This document shows, in pieces, positions 26,170 to 36,696 of a stretch of DNA of 64,000 nt (the stretch's first letter is position 1; every line of letters starts with the position of its first letter). The translations under genes were made by a program, and so were the position numbers. The notes under the pieces were generated by a model that was not told the DNA's origin, ran no database searches, and saw nothing but the letters and a program-made list of their open reading frames with translations. Source of the DNA: Chersky-840 sp963810195 (GTDB taxonomy: Bacteria > Actinomycetota > Acidimicrobiia > Acidimicrobiales > UBA8190); assembly GCA_963810195.1 (NCBI GenBank), contig CAWEMO010000004.1, positions 124,001 through 188,000 of the forward strand. Direction: 5' to 3'.

Positions 26170-27372
26170 CTACTTGCGGGGAAGGCCGAGCACACGCTCG
26201 GCGATGATGTTGCGCTGGATCTCCGATGTCCCCCCGGCGATGGTGCCCGCGAAGCTCTGCAGCCAGTGCACCAACCACGCCTCGCTCTCGCCCCGCCCCA
26301 CCGAAGGGGCCTCATGGCGCGACATGTCGAGACCGGTGGCGCCCATGGCCTCACCCACCTCGAGCGCCAGGCCCCGGCGCATCTCGCTGCCCAGGAGCTT
26401 GAGCACGGAGTGCTCGGGCGAGGCCATGCCCTTGGCGAACTTGGCGAATCCGCGGTACCCGAGCAGCTTCAGGGCCTGGGACTGCATGTAGGCGCGGGCC
26501 ACCGTGGTGCGGAAGGCCGGGTCGTCCGCCAGGCGCCGCCCGCCGGGCAGCGGTGTGGTGGCGGTGGCGACGACACGCTCGATGATCTTCTCGGTGCCGG
26601 TGGCCTCGTTGATCCACAGCATCCCGCGCTCGTGCGCCAGCGACCCACCCGCCACCGACCAGCCGCGGTGCAGCTCGCCCACGAGGTTCTCGGCCGGGAC
26701 CTCCACGTCGGTGAAGAAGACCTCGTTGAAGTCCGCGTGCTCGCGGTCGGTGAGCTCGGCGATGGGCCGCGTCTGGATGCCCGCGGTTTTCATGTCGATG
26801 ATGAGCACGCTGATGCCGGCGTGCTTCCCGGCGTCGGGGTCGGTGCGCACGAAGCAGAAGCAGAAGTCGGAGTGGTGCGCGCCCGAGGTCCACACCTTCT
26901 GGCCGTTCACGACGAAGCGGTCCCCGTGCAGCTCGGCCCGGGTGCGCAGCCCGGCGAGGTCGCTGCCGGCGTTGGGCTCGCTCATGCCCAGGCACCAGCT
27001 GATCTCGGCCCGCAGCGTGGGCAGGGCATAGCGCGCCTTCTGCTCCTCGGTGCCCCAGTCGAGGATGGACGGGGTGATGATCGACAGTCCCTGGGGATTG
27101 CAACTGCGGGGGACGCCGAGGCGGGCGAGCTCCTCGAAGTACACCATCTGCTGCACCGGGGTGGCGTTGCGGCCGCCGTATTCGGGCGGCCAGCCCGGTA
27201 CCAGCCAGCCGTTGTCGAAGAGCTTGCGCTGCCAGGCGCGGGCCCACTCCGGGATGTGCGCCGAGGACCGCACCCGCTCGGAGCGTTCGGAGGCGGGAGG
27301 GAGGTTCGCCTCCATCCAGGCCCGCAATTCGCGGCGAAACTCCTCGGTCTGCTCGTCGTAGTGCAGGCGCAC
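26170..27372 (-). CDS. Acyl-CoA dehydrogenase (long, alpha-subunit type)
   Basis: A 400-residue acyl-CoA dehydrogenase: YDEQTEEFRRELRAWMEANLP at the start, MSEPNAGSDLAGLRTRAE in the active-site loop, GQKVWTSGAHHSDFCFCFVRTD, and TIAGGTSEIQRNIIAERVLGLPRK at the end. The residue equivalent to MCAD Glu376 is Gly (AGGTSEIQ), so another base must act, as in long-chain or steroid-type enzymes. The GTG at 27372 lies 17 bp from a CTGAC-N6-GTCAG site, close enough for a leaderless or very short leader transcript. It heads the unit with the two CoA ligases. Confidence 0.88.
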   Translation of the reverse strand: MRLHYDEQTEEFRRELRAWMEANLPPASERSERVRSSAHIPEWARAWQRKLFDNGWLVPGWPPEYGGRNATPVQQMVYFEELARLGVPRSCNPQGLSIITPSILDWGTEEQKARYALPTLRAEISWCLGMSEPNAGSDLAGLRTRAELHGDRFVVNGQKVWTSGAHHSDFCFCFVRTDPDAGKHAGISVLIIDMKTAGIQTRPIAELTDREHADFNEVFFTDVEVPAENLVGELHRGWSVAGGSLAHERGMLWINEATGTEKIIERVVATATTPLPGGRRLADDPAFRTTVARAYMQSQALKLLGYRGFAKFAKGMASPEHSVLKLLGSEMRRGLALEVGEAMGATGLDMSRHEAPSVGRGESEAWLVHWLQSFAGTIAGGTSEIQRNIIAERVLGLPRK

Positions 27373-27389
27373 GGGGGGATCGTAGCTGC

Positions 27390-27405
27390 CTGACGTTCGT
27401 GTCAG
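27390..27405. promoter_or_regulatory. CTGAC-N6-GTCAG palindrome, site 5
   Basis: CTGAC-GTTCGT-GTCAG with perfect 5-bp arms, between the stop of the thiolase-like gene at 27462 and the GTG of the acyl-CoA dehydrogenase at 27372. It controls only a leftward unit. Confidence 0.7.
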
Positions 27406-27461
27406 CTAAAGGTGGCGCGGTGGGCCGGAGGGCGGAGTTCCGTCCGGCTGCGGGTGAGGAG

Positions 27462-28673
27462 CTACGAGGGCCCGCGCGTGAGGAGCATGCAGCCGGCGAT
27501 GGGCCCGCCCCCGGCGGCCACCGCCGCAACCTCGGGCGTGACCGGGACTTGGCGGGGCCCGCCTTCGCCGCGCAGCTGGACGCACGCCTCGTGCAGCATC
27601 CCGAACCCGTGCAGGCGCCCGGCCGAGAGCTGCCCGCCACTGGTGTTGAGGGGGACGGGCCCGTCGAGCGCGATGCGCTCGCCGCCCTCGACGAAGGGCC
27701 CGCTCTCGCCCTTGGCGCACAGGCCGAGCTCCTCGAGCCACACCATGGTCAGGATGCTGAACCCGTCGTAGAGCTCGGCCACGTCGACGTCCGACGGGCG
27801 TAGCTCGGTGCGCGCCCACATGCCCGCGGCGGCGTCGCGGGCCGAGAACGTGGTCATGTCGTCGAACTGGTCCCAGCTGGGCCGGCCCCGGAGCGCGGTG
27901 CCGATGGCGTTGACGTGGCACGCGGTGTTGGGCGTGTCCGGTGCGTAGTCGACGTGCGAGACCACCACCGCCGTCGACCCGTCGCACGGCGCGTCGCAGT
28001 CGTAGAGGCACAGCGGGCTCGAGATCATGCGCACCGCCATGTAGTCGTCGAGCGTCATCGGCTCGCGGTAGATCGCTTTGGGGTTGCGCTGCGCATTGCG
28101 CCGGCCGTTGAGGGCGATCCACGCCAGCTGCTCCCGGGTGAGCCCGTACTCGAACATGCGCCGCTGGGCGATCCACGCCAGCCAGTTGGCGGCCGACACC
28201 GCGCCGTAGGGGAGCGTCCACTGCATGGTGCCGGAAAAGCGCGGGATCCCCCGACCGGACCCCACCCCGCCGATCCCCTGGCGACCGCCTTGGCCCTGGG
28301 CCGAGGACTCGGTGACCGTCCTGTACACGAGGACGTGGCGCGCCAGCCCGGCCGCCACGGCCATGCAGGCGGCGAAGACGGCCCGCAGCTGCCCCGGCCC
28401 CTCGAGCCCGCCGTCGTGCCAACCGAGCTTCAGGCGCAGGGCGTCTTGGACCTCGGGGGTCGAGGGGCCGGCGAAACCTCCCGTGCCCACGCCCGCCCCG
28501 GGGAAGGTGGCCAGCCCGTCGATGTCGTCGCGGGTGAGCCCGGCGTCGGCGACGGCCTCCAAGCACGCTTCCACGGTGAGGTCGAGGTCGCCGCGCCCGA
28601 GGCGGCGTCCCACGGGGGACTGGCCGATGCCCGAGATGATCGACCTGCGCTCGAGGAGCTCGGGAGGGCTCAT
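27462..28673 (-). CDS. Thiolase-fold lipid-transfer protein (Ltp2-like retro-aldolase candidate)
   Basis: A 403-residue thiolase-fold protein. The segment that should hold the nucleophilic Cys reads GGLEGPGQLRAVFAACMAVAAGLARHVLVY, without Cys in the right place, and there is no GHPxGxTG motif. This matches Ltp2-type aldolases, which cleave steroid side-chain CoA esters together with a DUF35 protein. A Tyr in AELYDGFSILTMVWLEELG near 308 is where Ltp enzymes have catalytic tyrosines. Its ATG overlaps the TGA of the upstream DUF35 gene (ATGA), so the two products are probably made in equal amounts and act as a complex. Confidence 0.82.
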   Translation of the reverse strand: MSPPELLERRSIISGIGQSPVGRRLGRGDLDLTVEACLEAVADAGLTRDDIDGLATFPGAGVGTGGFAGPSTPEVQDALRLKLGWHDGGLEGPGQLRAVFAACMAVAAGLARHVLVYRTVTESSAQGQGGRQGIGGVGSGRGIPRFSGTMQWTLPYGAVSAANWLAWIAQRRMFEYGLTREQLAWIALNGRRNAQRNPKAIYREPMTLDDYMAVRMISSPLCLYDCDAPCDGSTAVVVSHVDYAPDTPNTACHVNAIGTALRGRPSWDQFDDMTTFSARDAAAGMWARTELRPSDVDVAELYDGFSILTMVWLEELGLCAKGESGPFVEGGERIALDGPVPLNTSGGQLSAGRLHGFGMLHEACVQLRGEGGPRQVPVTPEVAAVAAGGGPIAGCMLLTRGPS

Positions 28674-29110
28674 CGCCCCGCCTCGAGCGCCGGGCGGAAC
28701 AGCGGGAGCCATACGTCCTCGGCCTGCTCGAAGGTGACCTCCACTGCCATGCCGATGTAGACGTCGTCGGGCGCGCAGTCCACGAGGTTCGTGGTGAGCC
28801 GGACGTCGTCCTGCTCGGCGATGGTGACCAGCCCGATCACGTAGGGGTCGGACCCGGGGATCCACTGGTGGTAGTTCACGGTGAAGGAGTGCACCACACC
28901 GTTGCCGCTCACGATCTCCGGGACCAGGGTGCCGTCGAGGCAGTACGGGCAGCGCGGCGCGGGGGGATGCACGTAGCGGCGGCAGCCGGTGCAGCGCAGG
29001 AAGCGCAGGTGCCCGTCCTCGCCCGAGGTCCAGAAGAAGCGGTTGGCGTCCTCGAGCCGGGGCAGGACGCGCACCGACGGGCCGTGCGCCACCGGGTCGG
29101 CGCCGGTCAT
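28670..29110 (-). CDS. DUF35 OB-fold zinc-ribbon protein (ChsH2-like)
   Basis: A 146-residue protein with CTGCRRYVHPPAPRCPYC (four Cys zinc ribbon, about 40-57) followed by an OB-fold: GVVHSFTVNYHQWIPGSDPYVIGLVTIAEQ. In steroid degraders such proteins hold the acyl-CoA for the thiolase-fold aldolase Ltp2. The ATGA overlap with the thiolase-like gene supports this partnership. A perfect 18-bp palindrome lies 74 bp upstream, shared with the divergent SDR. It is a paralogue of the DUF35 gene at 14145. Confidence 0.85.
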   Translation of the reverse strand: MTGADPVAHGPSVRVLPRLEDANRFFWTSGEDGHLRFLRCTGCRRYVHPPAPRCPYCLDGTLVPEIVSGNGVVHSFTVNYHQWIPGSDPYVIGLVTIAEQDDVRLTTNLVDCAPDDVYIGMAVEVTFEQAEDVWLPLFRPALEAGR

Positions 29111-29184
29111 GCGCCGGGCACGCGCGGGGTCACACAGCTCGGGCGGCGGGTCACGGGCCGAGATGCTACGCCACGGACGCGGAA

Positions 29185-29202
29185 CCTGACGGCGCCGTCA
29201 GG
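29185..29202. promoter_or_regulatory. CTGAC-N6-GTCAG palindrome, site 6 (perfect 18-mer)
   Basis: CCTGACGGCGCCGTCAGG is a perfect palindrome over all 18 bases and the best copy of the motif in the window. It is between the divergent DUF35 and SDR genes. Confidence 0.72.
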
Positions 29203-29282
29203 CTCTCGGGGCTACGCTCGGCGCGCCGGTGCCGTCCCGAGCGGCGAGGCACCGGCGGTTTCACCGTGTCCAGCAGGGCGTG

Positions 29283-29370
29283 CAGCCCAGTGTGCCCAGC
29301 ACAGTGTCCCAGCACAGTGTCCCAGCCCAGTGTCCAGCAGCCCAGTGTCCCAGCCCAGTGTCCAGCAGCC
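29283..29370. repeat. 13-bp tandem repeat in the leader of the SDR gene
   Basis: Units of CCAGCACAGTGTC or CCAGCCCAGTGTC, some with a CAGCAG insertion, repeat about six times; CAGTGT recurs seven times. The array ends 12 bp before the GGGAGGAA ribosome-binding site of the gene at 29396, so it lies in its 5' leader. Confidence 0.7.
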
Positions 29371-29395
29371 CTCGTGCCTCCCGGGAGGAACGCCG

Positions 29396-30119
29396 GTGCC
29401 AGATCCGTCCGGTCTCCAAGGTCGTCGGGTCCTCGTGGTGGGGGCGTCGTCGGGCATCGGCCGGGCGCTGGCCCTGCGGGCCGGGGCGGCGGGAGCGAAG
29501 GTGGCACTGGCCGCCCGGCGCCTGGCCCTGGTCGAGGAGGCCGCGGCTGCCATCCGCGACGCGGGGGGAGAGGCGCGGGCGTGGCCCTGCGACGTGACCG
29601 ACGAAGCCGATTGCGCCCGCCTGGTCACCGAGGCGGCGGCGTGGATGGGCGGGATCGACGTGCTGCTGTACATGTCGGGCGCCTCGCCGCTGGTCCGGGT
29701 GGCCGACGCGTCGGCCGCGCTGTGGCACGAGATGCTGGCCACGAACCTGGTGGGTGCGGCCCTGGTGCTGCGGGGCGGGCTCGGGCACCTGCGCGAGGCC
29801 GAGGATCCCGTGGTGGTCGTGACCACCCATTCGATGGGCACGCCGTGGCCGTGGCTCGGCGTGTACGGCGCCACCAAGGCGGCGTTGGCCGAGTTGGCCC
29901 GGGCGTTGCGCTCCGAGGAGCCGCGCCTGCGGGTCCTGTGCGTGTCGGTGGGCAACACGGCGTCGTCGTTCGCCGACAACTGGGATCCCGAGCTGTCGCG
30001 CCAGGCCTTCGAACAGTGGGTGGAGGACGGCCTCCTGCGCTACGAGGTGCTGCAGAGCGACGAGATGGCGGAGGCCATCCTGAGCGCGGTGCTCGACCCC
30101 GACACGCCCGCCGAGCTGC

Positions 30120-30142
<23 letters not shown>
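29396..30142 (+). CDS. Short-chain dehydrogenase/reductase
   Basis: A 248-residue SDR. GASSGIGRALALRAG is the cofactor turn, DVTDEADCARL the adenine pocket, and the active site is Ser in TTHSMG with YGATKAAL. The usual NNAG is replaced by YMSGAS, which is tolerated in some SDRs. The GTG at 29396 follows GGGAGGAA; earlier in-frame starts would translate the repeat array and are rejected. It overlaps the opposing acyl-CoA synthetase by 23 bp at the 3' ends. Oxidation of a hydroxy intermediate is plausible; the substrate is unknown. Confidence 0.82.
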
Positions 30143-31808
<1,666 letters not shown>

Positions 31809-31810
31809 GT

Positions 31811-32989
31811 TCAGCCCTGCTTGAGGTGCGGTGGCGGGTGCGGTTGCCGGTCCTGCGGGTGCGCCGCGTGTGCTTGTTGCGGTTGGGGCAGCCCGTAGAG
31901 TCCGGCGGCATTCGCGCCCAGGATCTTCACCTGGGCCTCGCTGGGCATCGTGACCATGGTCCGGCGCAACGTCTCCACCGCACCGGGGAAGGTCGCGTCG
32001 TGGTGCGGGTAGTCCGATCCCCACACGATGCGGTCCTCGCCGATGAACGGAGCGAGGGCGGGAAGCGTGTGCTCGTCGATCTCGTAGCTGATCCAGCACT
32101 GCCGGGCGAAGTACTCGCTGGGGGCCATGCGCAGCTCGGGGCAGAACCCGCCGAAGCTCTCGGCCTGCTCGTCGAGGCGTTCCAGCCAGAACGGCACCCA
32201 GCCTCCGCTCGACTCCAGGAAGACCACGCGCAGCTGCGGGTGACGTTCGAGGACGCCGAACGCGATGAGCTGGGCGCAGGCCAGCATCTCCTCGAAGGTA
32301 TGGGACACGGCGTGGAGCACGAGCGGGTTGAAGGGGCGGTCGGACCCGAGCGTGGGGACGATCACCGAGCTGCCCTCGTGCACGGCGATGGTCATGGCGC
32401 TCTCCTCGGCCGCCTCCCACACCGGCTCGTAGGCTCGATCCGACAGCGAGCGGCCGCGACAAGGGTTGGGCCGTACGAAGGCGGCCACGAACCCGAGCTC
32501 GTGGCATGCCCGGCGCAGCTCGGCGGCGGCGGCGAGGGGATCCTGCATCGGCAGCATGGCCGCACCGAACAGCCGGGTGGGGGCCGCCGCGCAGTACGAG
32601 GCCAGCCAGTCGTTGTAGGCGCGCGCTATGGGCAGCGCGGCCTCGGGGTCGTCGAGAGCCCAGAAGTACAGCCCCACCGAGGGGAACAGCACCGCCTGGT
32701 CGATGCCCTCGGCGTCCATGTCGACGAGCCGTGCCGAAGGGTCGGACCCTCCCGGGTGCGCGTCCTCCAGCGCCAGGAACGCCTGCGGGTCCGAAAAGTG
32801 GGCGCCGGGGGTGGCCAGCGTGCCCAGCGGCACCGCCAGGATCTCCTTGCCGTCCACCACGACGTGCTCGTAACCGTGTGCGTCACTGGTGATGACGGGC
32901 CGGTACCGCTCGGGCACCGTCGCCCAGGCGTGGCGGGGCTCGACCACGTGCCCGTCGGCATCCACGACCAGCTGGTGTGGCGCGCTCAC
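31811..32989 (-). CDS. PF04909 amidohydrolase, DGH subtype
   Basis: A 392-residue TIM-barrel amidohydrolase with D12-G-H14-VVEP, H in TIAVHEGSS, ESSGGWVPFWLERLDEQ and WGSDYPHHDATFP. The C-terminus ends in a His/Pro/Gln-rich tail (QAHAAHPQDRQPHPPPH) not typical of the family. Its GTG overlaps the TGA of the upstream amidohydrolase (GTGA), so the pair is translationally coupled, mirroring the DDH/DGH pair at 1092-3619. A heteromeric enzyme is a reasonable idea. The acyl-CoA synthetase follows at once. Confidence 0.85.
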   Translation of the reverse strand: MSAPHQLVVDADGHVVEPRHAWATVPERYRPVITSDAHGYEHVVVDGKEILAVPLGTLATPGAHFSDPQAFLALEDAHPGGSDPSARLVDMDAEGIDQAVLFPSVGLYFWALDDPEAALPIARAYNDWLASYCAAAPTRLFGAAMLPMQDPLAAAAELRRACHELGFVAAFVRPNPCRGRSLSDRAYEPVWEAAEESAMTIAVHEGSSVIVPTLGSDRPFNPLVLHAVSHTFEEMLACAQLIAFGVLERHPQLRVVFLESSGGWVPFWLERLDEQAESFGGFCPELRMAPSEYFARQCWISYEIDEHTLPALAPFIGEDRIVWGSDYPHHDATFPGAVETLRRTMVTMPSEAQVKILGANAAGLYGLPQPQQAHAAHPQDRQPHPPPHLKQG

Positions 32990-34230
32990 GACCCCCCTCG
33001 GCGCGCCGCCCCGGGTGCCTTCGCCTGCGCCGGGGTGCGCCAGTCGTCGACCGGGGGCAACGGGTGGCGGAACAGCCGGGCCGCGTTGCCCGCCGCCATC
33101 ATCCGCAGCTCCTGTTCGGGCAGGTGCCCCAGGGTCTTCTCGAGGACGATCTGGGTGTCGGGCCAGGTGGAGTCGGCGTGGGGATAGTCGCTTTCGACCA
33201 TGATGTGGTCGACGCCGATGCGATGGCGCAGCTCCACCGTCGAGGGGTCGTCGATGGTGCAGAACCAGAAGTTGCGACGCAGCACCTCGCTGGGCCTCAG
33301 GTCCGAGGGCCACGACGTGCTCTCGGAGCCCGAGGCGGAGTGCTCGAGGACGTAGTCGGCGCGGTCGAGCAGCATCGGCACCCAGCCGATCCCTCCCTCC
33401 GACATGGCGATCGCCAGGTCGGGGAAGCGCAGGGGCACACCCGACCACAGCCATTCGGCCGCCGCCAGCAGGGCGTTCACGGGGAACAGCGTGGGGAAGA
33501 GCTCGAAGGGGGGGTCCGGTGACGGCAGTGGTGCCCAACCCGACGCCCCGGTGTGCAGGCACACGACGGTGGAGGTCTCCTCGCAGGCGGCGAAGAACGG
33601 ATCCCAGGCGCCCGAGAAGATGGACGGCGTGCCCAGCCGCGCCGGGAATTCCGGGAAGCTCACCGCCTTGAAGCCGAGCGCCGCGTTGCGACGGATCTCC
33701 TCGGTGGCCACCTCCACGTCGCCGAGCCAGGGCAGCTGCAACGCGATGATGCGCTCGGGGAAGGTGCCGGCCCAGACCTCGGCGTGCCAGTCGTTCCAGG
33801 CGCGCAGGCAGGCCAGGCCGAGCTCGGGATCGTCCGAGCGCGAGAAGACCGATCCGCAGAACCCGGCCACGAGGGAGGGGAAGCACAGCGACGCCCACAC
33901 GCCGTTGATGTCCATGTCGGCGACGCGGGCGTGGATGTCGAAACAGCCGGGCCGCATCTCGTCGAAACGCGACGGGTCCATGCTCCACGTGTCCTTGCGC
34001 CGGCCCGCCACGGCGTTGAGCCCGACATTGGGGTAGGTACGGTCCTCGTACAGCCAGTACTGCACCCCGTCGTCGCGCTCGACGATGCGGGGGGCACGCT
34101 CGGCCAGCCGTGTGGGCACGCGGCCCTCGAACAGGTCGGGGGGCTCGATGAGGTGGTCGTCCACCGAGATCACCGGCACCCGGATCGGGCGCGGTTCGGG
34201 GTCCGGAAGCAGCACCGATTCGGTGCTCAC
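32986..34230 (-). CDS. PF04909 amidohydrolase, DDH subtype
   Basis: A 414-residue TIM-barrel enzyme with D24-D-H26-LIEPPDLFEGRVP, CLHTGASG, SEGGIGWVPMLLDRADYV and VESDYPHADSTWP. It is clearly closest to the gene at 2339-3619: both share NVGLNAV, CFDIHARV/CYDIHERV, FPS, and DSTWP. The GTG at 34230 gives a short N-terminal extension before the barrel. It is the first gene of the unit amidohydrolase, amidohydrolase, acyl-CoA synthetase. No CTGAC-N6-GTCAG site was seen upstream, unlike the paralogous unit; a TetR gene ends 82 bp upstream. Confidence 0.85.
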   Translation of the reverse strand: MSTESVLLPDPEPRPIRVPVISVDDHLIEPPDLFEGRVPTRLAERAPRIVERDDGVQYWLYEDRTYPNVGLNAVAGRRKDTWSMDPSRFDEMRPGCFDIHARVADMDINGVWASLCFPSLVAGFCGSVFSRSDDPELGLACLRAWNDWHAEVWAGTFPERIIALQLPWLGDVEVATEEIRRNAALGFKAVSFPEFPARLGTPSIFSGAWDPFFAACEETSTVVCLHTGASGWAPLPSPDPPFELFPTLFPVNALLAAAEWLWSGVPLRFPDLAIAMSEGGIGWVPMLLDRADYVLEHSASGSESTSWPSDLRPSEVLRRNFWFCTIDDPSTVELRHRIGVDHIMVESDYPHADSTWPDTQIVLEKTLGHLPEQELRMMAAGNAARLFRHPLPPVDDWRTPAQAKAPGAARRGGS

Positions 34231-34312
34231 CGCTCCGCTCCTCCGACGGCGGGCCGCATCACGGGCGCACCCGTCCTCACCGTCGCGGCGTTCCTCTCGG
34301 GCGGAGCGCTCC

Positions 34313-35029
34313 TCACGGGCGTAGCGCTGCCGAGCAGAACGCCCACAGTTCCTCGGCGATCTCGGTGGGGGACTCCTCGATCTGGTGGCAGATGAGCGCG
34401 TGCAGGTGGGAGAGCACCAGGTGGAACAGCGTGCGCGCGTCACGTCGGGCATTCCCCGGGCGTACCGCCCCGGCGGCCTGGGCCGCCGCCACGGCGTCCT
34501 CGAAGACGCCCATGAACGGGTGCAGCACTCCCCGGAGCTGGTCGGGATGGGACTCGGCGAGCCGCAGGTGCTCGCGCACGAGCGCGGCAGCATAGGGAAG
34601 GCGCCCGTCGACGGTCAGGAACCGGAACAACCCGACCACAGCGACGCGCAGGCGTTCGAGCGGGTCGGACTCCACGTGGACCATGGACGCCAGTGCGGCC
34701 GCGCCCCGGCGCGCGTCGTCCTCGAAGAGCGCGACGAGCAGTTCGTCCTTGCCGGAGAAGCACCGGTAGAAGCTCTTGAGCGACGTGCCGGCCGCGCCCA
34801 CCACCTGGGTCACCGTGAAGGTGGGTCCGCCCGCCTCCCACACGAGCTCCCGCGCCGCTTCCACGAGCCGGCCGGTCACCTCGACTTGTCGGGCGCGGGC
34901 GCCGGGCAGTGAGCGCAGGCCCCCCGCTTCTCCGGCACCGTCACCGCCGCGGGCGCGGGCGTCCGAGTCGGCCCGGACTGCGTGGGCCGGTGGCTCAGCG
35001 CCCGCCATGTCTCGCGCCCCTGACGCCAT
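34313..35029 (-). CDS. TetR-family transcriptional regulator
   Basis: A 238-residue regulator. After a disordered 45-residue N-terminus comes the DNA-binding domain: RLVEAARELVWEAGGPTFTVTQVVGAAGTSLKSFYRCFSGKDELLVALFEDDA. The remainder is helical, as in ligand-binding TetR domains. The start may be 35029 or an ATG at 35008. It is divergent from the aldehyde dehydrogenase at 35088, and an inverted repeat lies between them, the usual setting for autorepression with control of the neighbour. It could also read through to the amidohydrolase unit downstream. Confidence 0.85.
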   Translation of the reverse strand: MASGARDMAGAEPPAHAVRADSDARARGGDGAGEAGGLRSLPGARARQVEVTGRLVEAARELVWEAGGPTFTVTQVVGAAGTSLKSFYRCFSGKDELLVALFEDDARRGAAALASMVHVESDPLERLRVAVVGLFRFLTVDGRLPYAAALVREHLRLAESHPDQLRGVLHPFMGVFEDAVAAAQAAGAVRPGNARRDARTLFHLVLSHLHALICHQIEESPTEIAEELWAFCSAALRP

Positions 35030-35051
35030 CGGGATCGGAAACTATCATCCG

Positions 35052-35072
35052 CCGGAGAACGGCATTCTCCGG
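35052..35072. promoter_or_regulatory. Putative TetR operator
   Basis: CCGGAGAA and TTCTCCGG, perfect 8-bp arms around CGGCA, lie between the TetR start and the aldehyde dehydrogenase ATG, 16 bp before the latter. The sequence differs from the CTGAC-N6-GTCAG motif. Confidence 0.6.
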
Positions 35073-35087
35073 ACGGGAGGAAGACAG

Positions 35088-36551
35088 ATGGGCGACGCGA
35101 TCGGGCTCGTGATCGACGGCGGAGTGGTGCCGGGGGAGGCCGGGACCTACCCGGTGACCAACCCGGTCCGCCCGGCCGAGGTGGTCCTCGACGCCCCCTC
35201 CGCGTCGGCGGCGCAGCTCGACCGCGCCGTCGCCGCGGCCCGGGCGGCGGCTCCGTCGTGGGCGGCGATGGCACACGACGAGCGCGCCGAGCTCGTGGGC
35301 AAGGCGGCGTCCGCCGCCGGCGCCGCCGTGGAGTCGCAGGACCTGGCCACCCTCCTCACCCGTGAGCACGGCAAGGTCCTGTGGGAGGCACAATTCGACT
35401 CGGGGACCATCGGTGGGATGGCGGGCGCGTTCGCGCCCCTGGCCGCCGAGGCCCTGGCGACCCGGTCGCTCGGCGGCGGCGGGCGGCGGACCAGCGTGGT
35501 GCACGAGCCCTACGGGGTCGTCGCCGCCCTGCTGCCGTTCAACTGGCCGGTGTCGGTCCTCGGGAACAAGGTGCTCCCCGCCCTTCTGGCGGGGAACACC
35601 ATCGTGGTGAAGGCCCCCCCGTTCTGTCCCGGGGCGGTGCTGGCCGTCACCGCCGCACTGGCCGACGCGTTGCCACCGGGTGTCGTCAACGCGGTGAACG
35701 GCCCCGGCCCCGAGCTCGGCGAGATGCTCGTGTCCCATCTCGGGGTGGACATGGTGTCGTTCACCGGTGGCGTCCCGACCGGGCGCGCGGTGATGGCCGC
35801 CGCCTCGGGAGCGGTGCGCCCGGTGGTACTCGAGCTCGGCGGCAACGACCCTGCCATCGTGGCACCCGACGTCGACATCGACGACGCGCTCGTCGACAAG
35901 ATCGTGGGGGCGTCGTTCATCACGTCGGGGCAGGTCTGCATGGCCATCAAGCGGCTCTATGTCCCCGAGGACAAGGTGCGGGCCGTGGTCGAGGCGCTGG
36001 TGGCCCGGGTCGGCACCGAAGTCATCGGCGACGGTCTCGTCCCCGAGGTGACGATGGGCCCGGTCCACCGTCCCGCCGCGCGCCAGCGTGTCGAAGCCAT
36101 GTTGGAGGAGGCGGCCGAGCGCGGCGCCCGGGTCCACCGTCCGGCGCGGGTACGGGAGGAGGACGCGTCGGCCGGCGGCTATCTCGTGTCGCCGGCCATC
36201 GTCGAGGGCGCCCCGGACGAGGCGCAGATCGTGTGCGAGGAGCAGTTCGCACCGGCGCTCCCCGTCCTCGGTTACCGCGACGTCGACGAGGCCGTGCTCC
36301 GCGCCAACGACTCGCCCTACGGGCTGTGCGCGTCGATCTGGACCGGCGACGAGGAGTTGGCTGCCGCCACCGCGAGCCGTCTCGAGGCGGGCACCGTGTT
36401 CGTGAACAACCACGGCACCGCCGCCATGGACCACCGGGCTCCGTTCGGGGGATGGAAGCAGTCGGGCTACGGGCTCGAGCTCGGACCCGAGGGAATGCTC
36501 GCCTTCACCCGCCCCAAGACGATCCTCCAGTTCCCCGCCCCGGCACGGTGA
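35088..36551 (+). CDS. Aldehyde dehydrogenase family protein
   Basis: A 487-residue aldehyde dehydrogenase with LLPFNWPVSVLGNKVLPALLAGNT, SFTGGVPTGRAVM, the general base Glu in LELGGNDPAI, the nucleophile in SGQVCMAIKR, EEQFAPALPVLGY, and FGGWKQSGYGLE. Normal length. The ATG at 35088 follows GGGAGGAAGA. It is paralogous to, but clearly distinct from, the gene at 5217. It is probably regulated by the divergent TetR through the dyad at 35052-35072. Its last codons and stop lie inside the first unit of an 18-bp tandem repeat. Confidence 0.88.
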   Translation: MGDAIGLVIDGGVVPGEAGTYPVTNPVRPAEVVLDAPSASAAQLDRAVAAARAAAPSWAAMAHDERAELVGKAASAAGAAVESQDLATLLTREHGKVLWEAQFDSGTIGGMAGAFAPLAAEALATRSLGGGGRRTSVVHEPYGVVAALLPFNWPVSVLGNKVLPALLAGNTIVVKAPPFCPGAVLAVTAALADALPPGVVNAVNGPGPELGEMLVSHLGVDMVSFTGGVPTGRAVMAAASGAVRPVVLELGGNDPAIVAPDVDIDDALVDKIVGASFITSGQVCMAIKRLYVPEDKVRAVVEALVARVGTEVIGDGLVPEVTMGPVHRPAARQRVEAMLEEAAERGARVHRPARVREEDASAGGYLVSPAIVEGAPDEAQIVCEEQFAPALPVLGYRDVDEAVLRANDSPYGLCASIWTGDEELAAATASRLEAGTVFVNNHGTAAMDHRAPFGGWKQSGYGLELGPEGMLAFTRPKTILQFPAPAR

Positions 36552-36666
36552 GGAGCCCTGCCACGGTGAGGAGCCCTGCCACGGTGAGGAGCCCTGCCAC
36601 GGTGAGGAGCCCTGCCACGGTGAGGAGCCCTGCCACGGTGGGGAGCCCCGCCACGGTGGGGAGCAC
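36543..36666. repeat. 18-bp tandem repeat over the aldehyde dehydrogenase stop codon
   Basis: CCACGGTGAGGAGCCCTG is repeated about seven times, the last two with G for A. The TGA stop of the aldehyde dehydrogenase falls in the first unit. Each unit contains GGTGAGGAG, which resembles a ribosome-binding site. The gap 36552-36696 holds nothing else. Confidence 0.8.
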
Positions 36667-36696
36667 GGGCCGAGCCTCGACACGGGAGGTGCGTCC

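Noticed and set aside
36543..36666. Possible CRISPR array
   Set aside because: The 18-bp units are directly adjacent with no spacers, and no cas genes are present.
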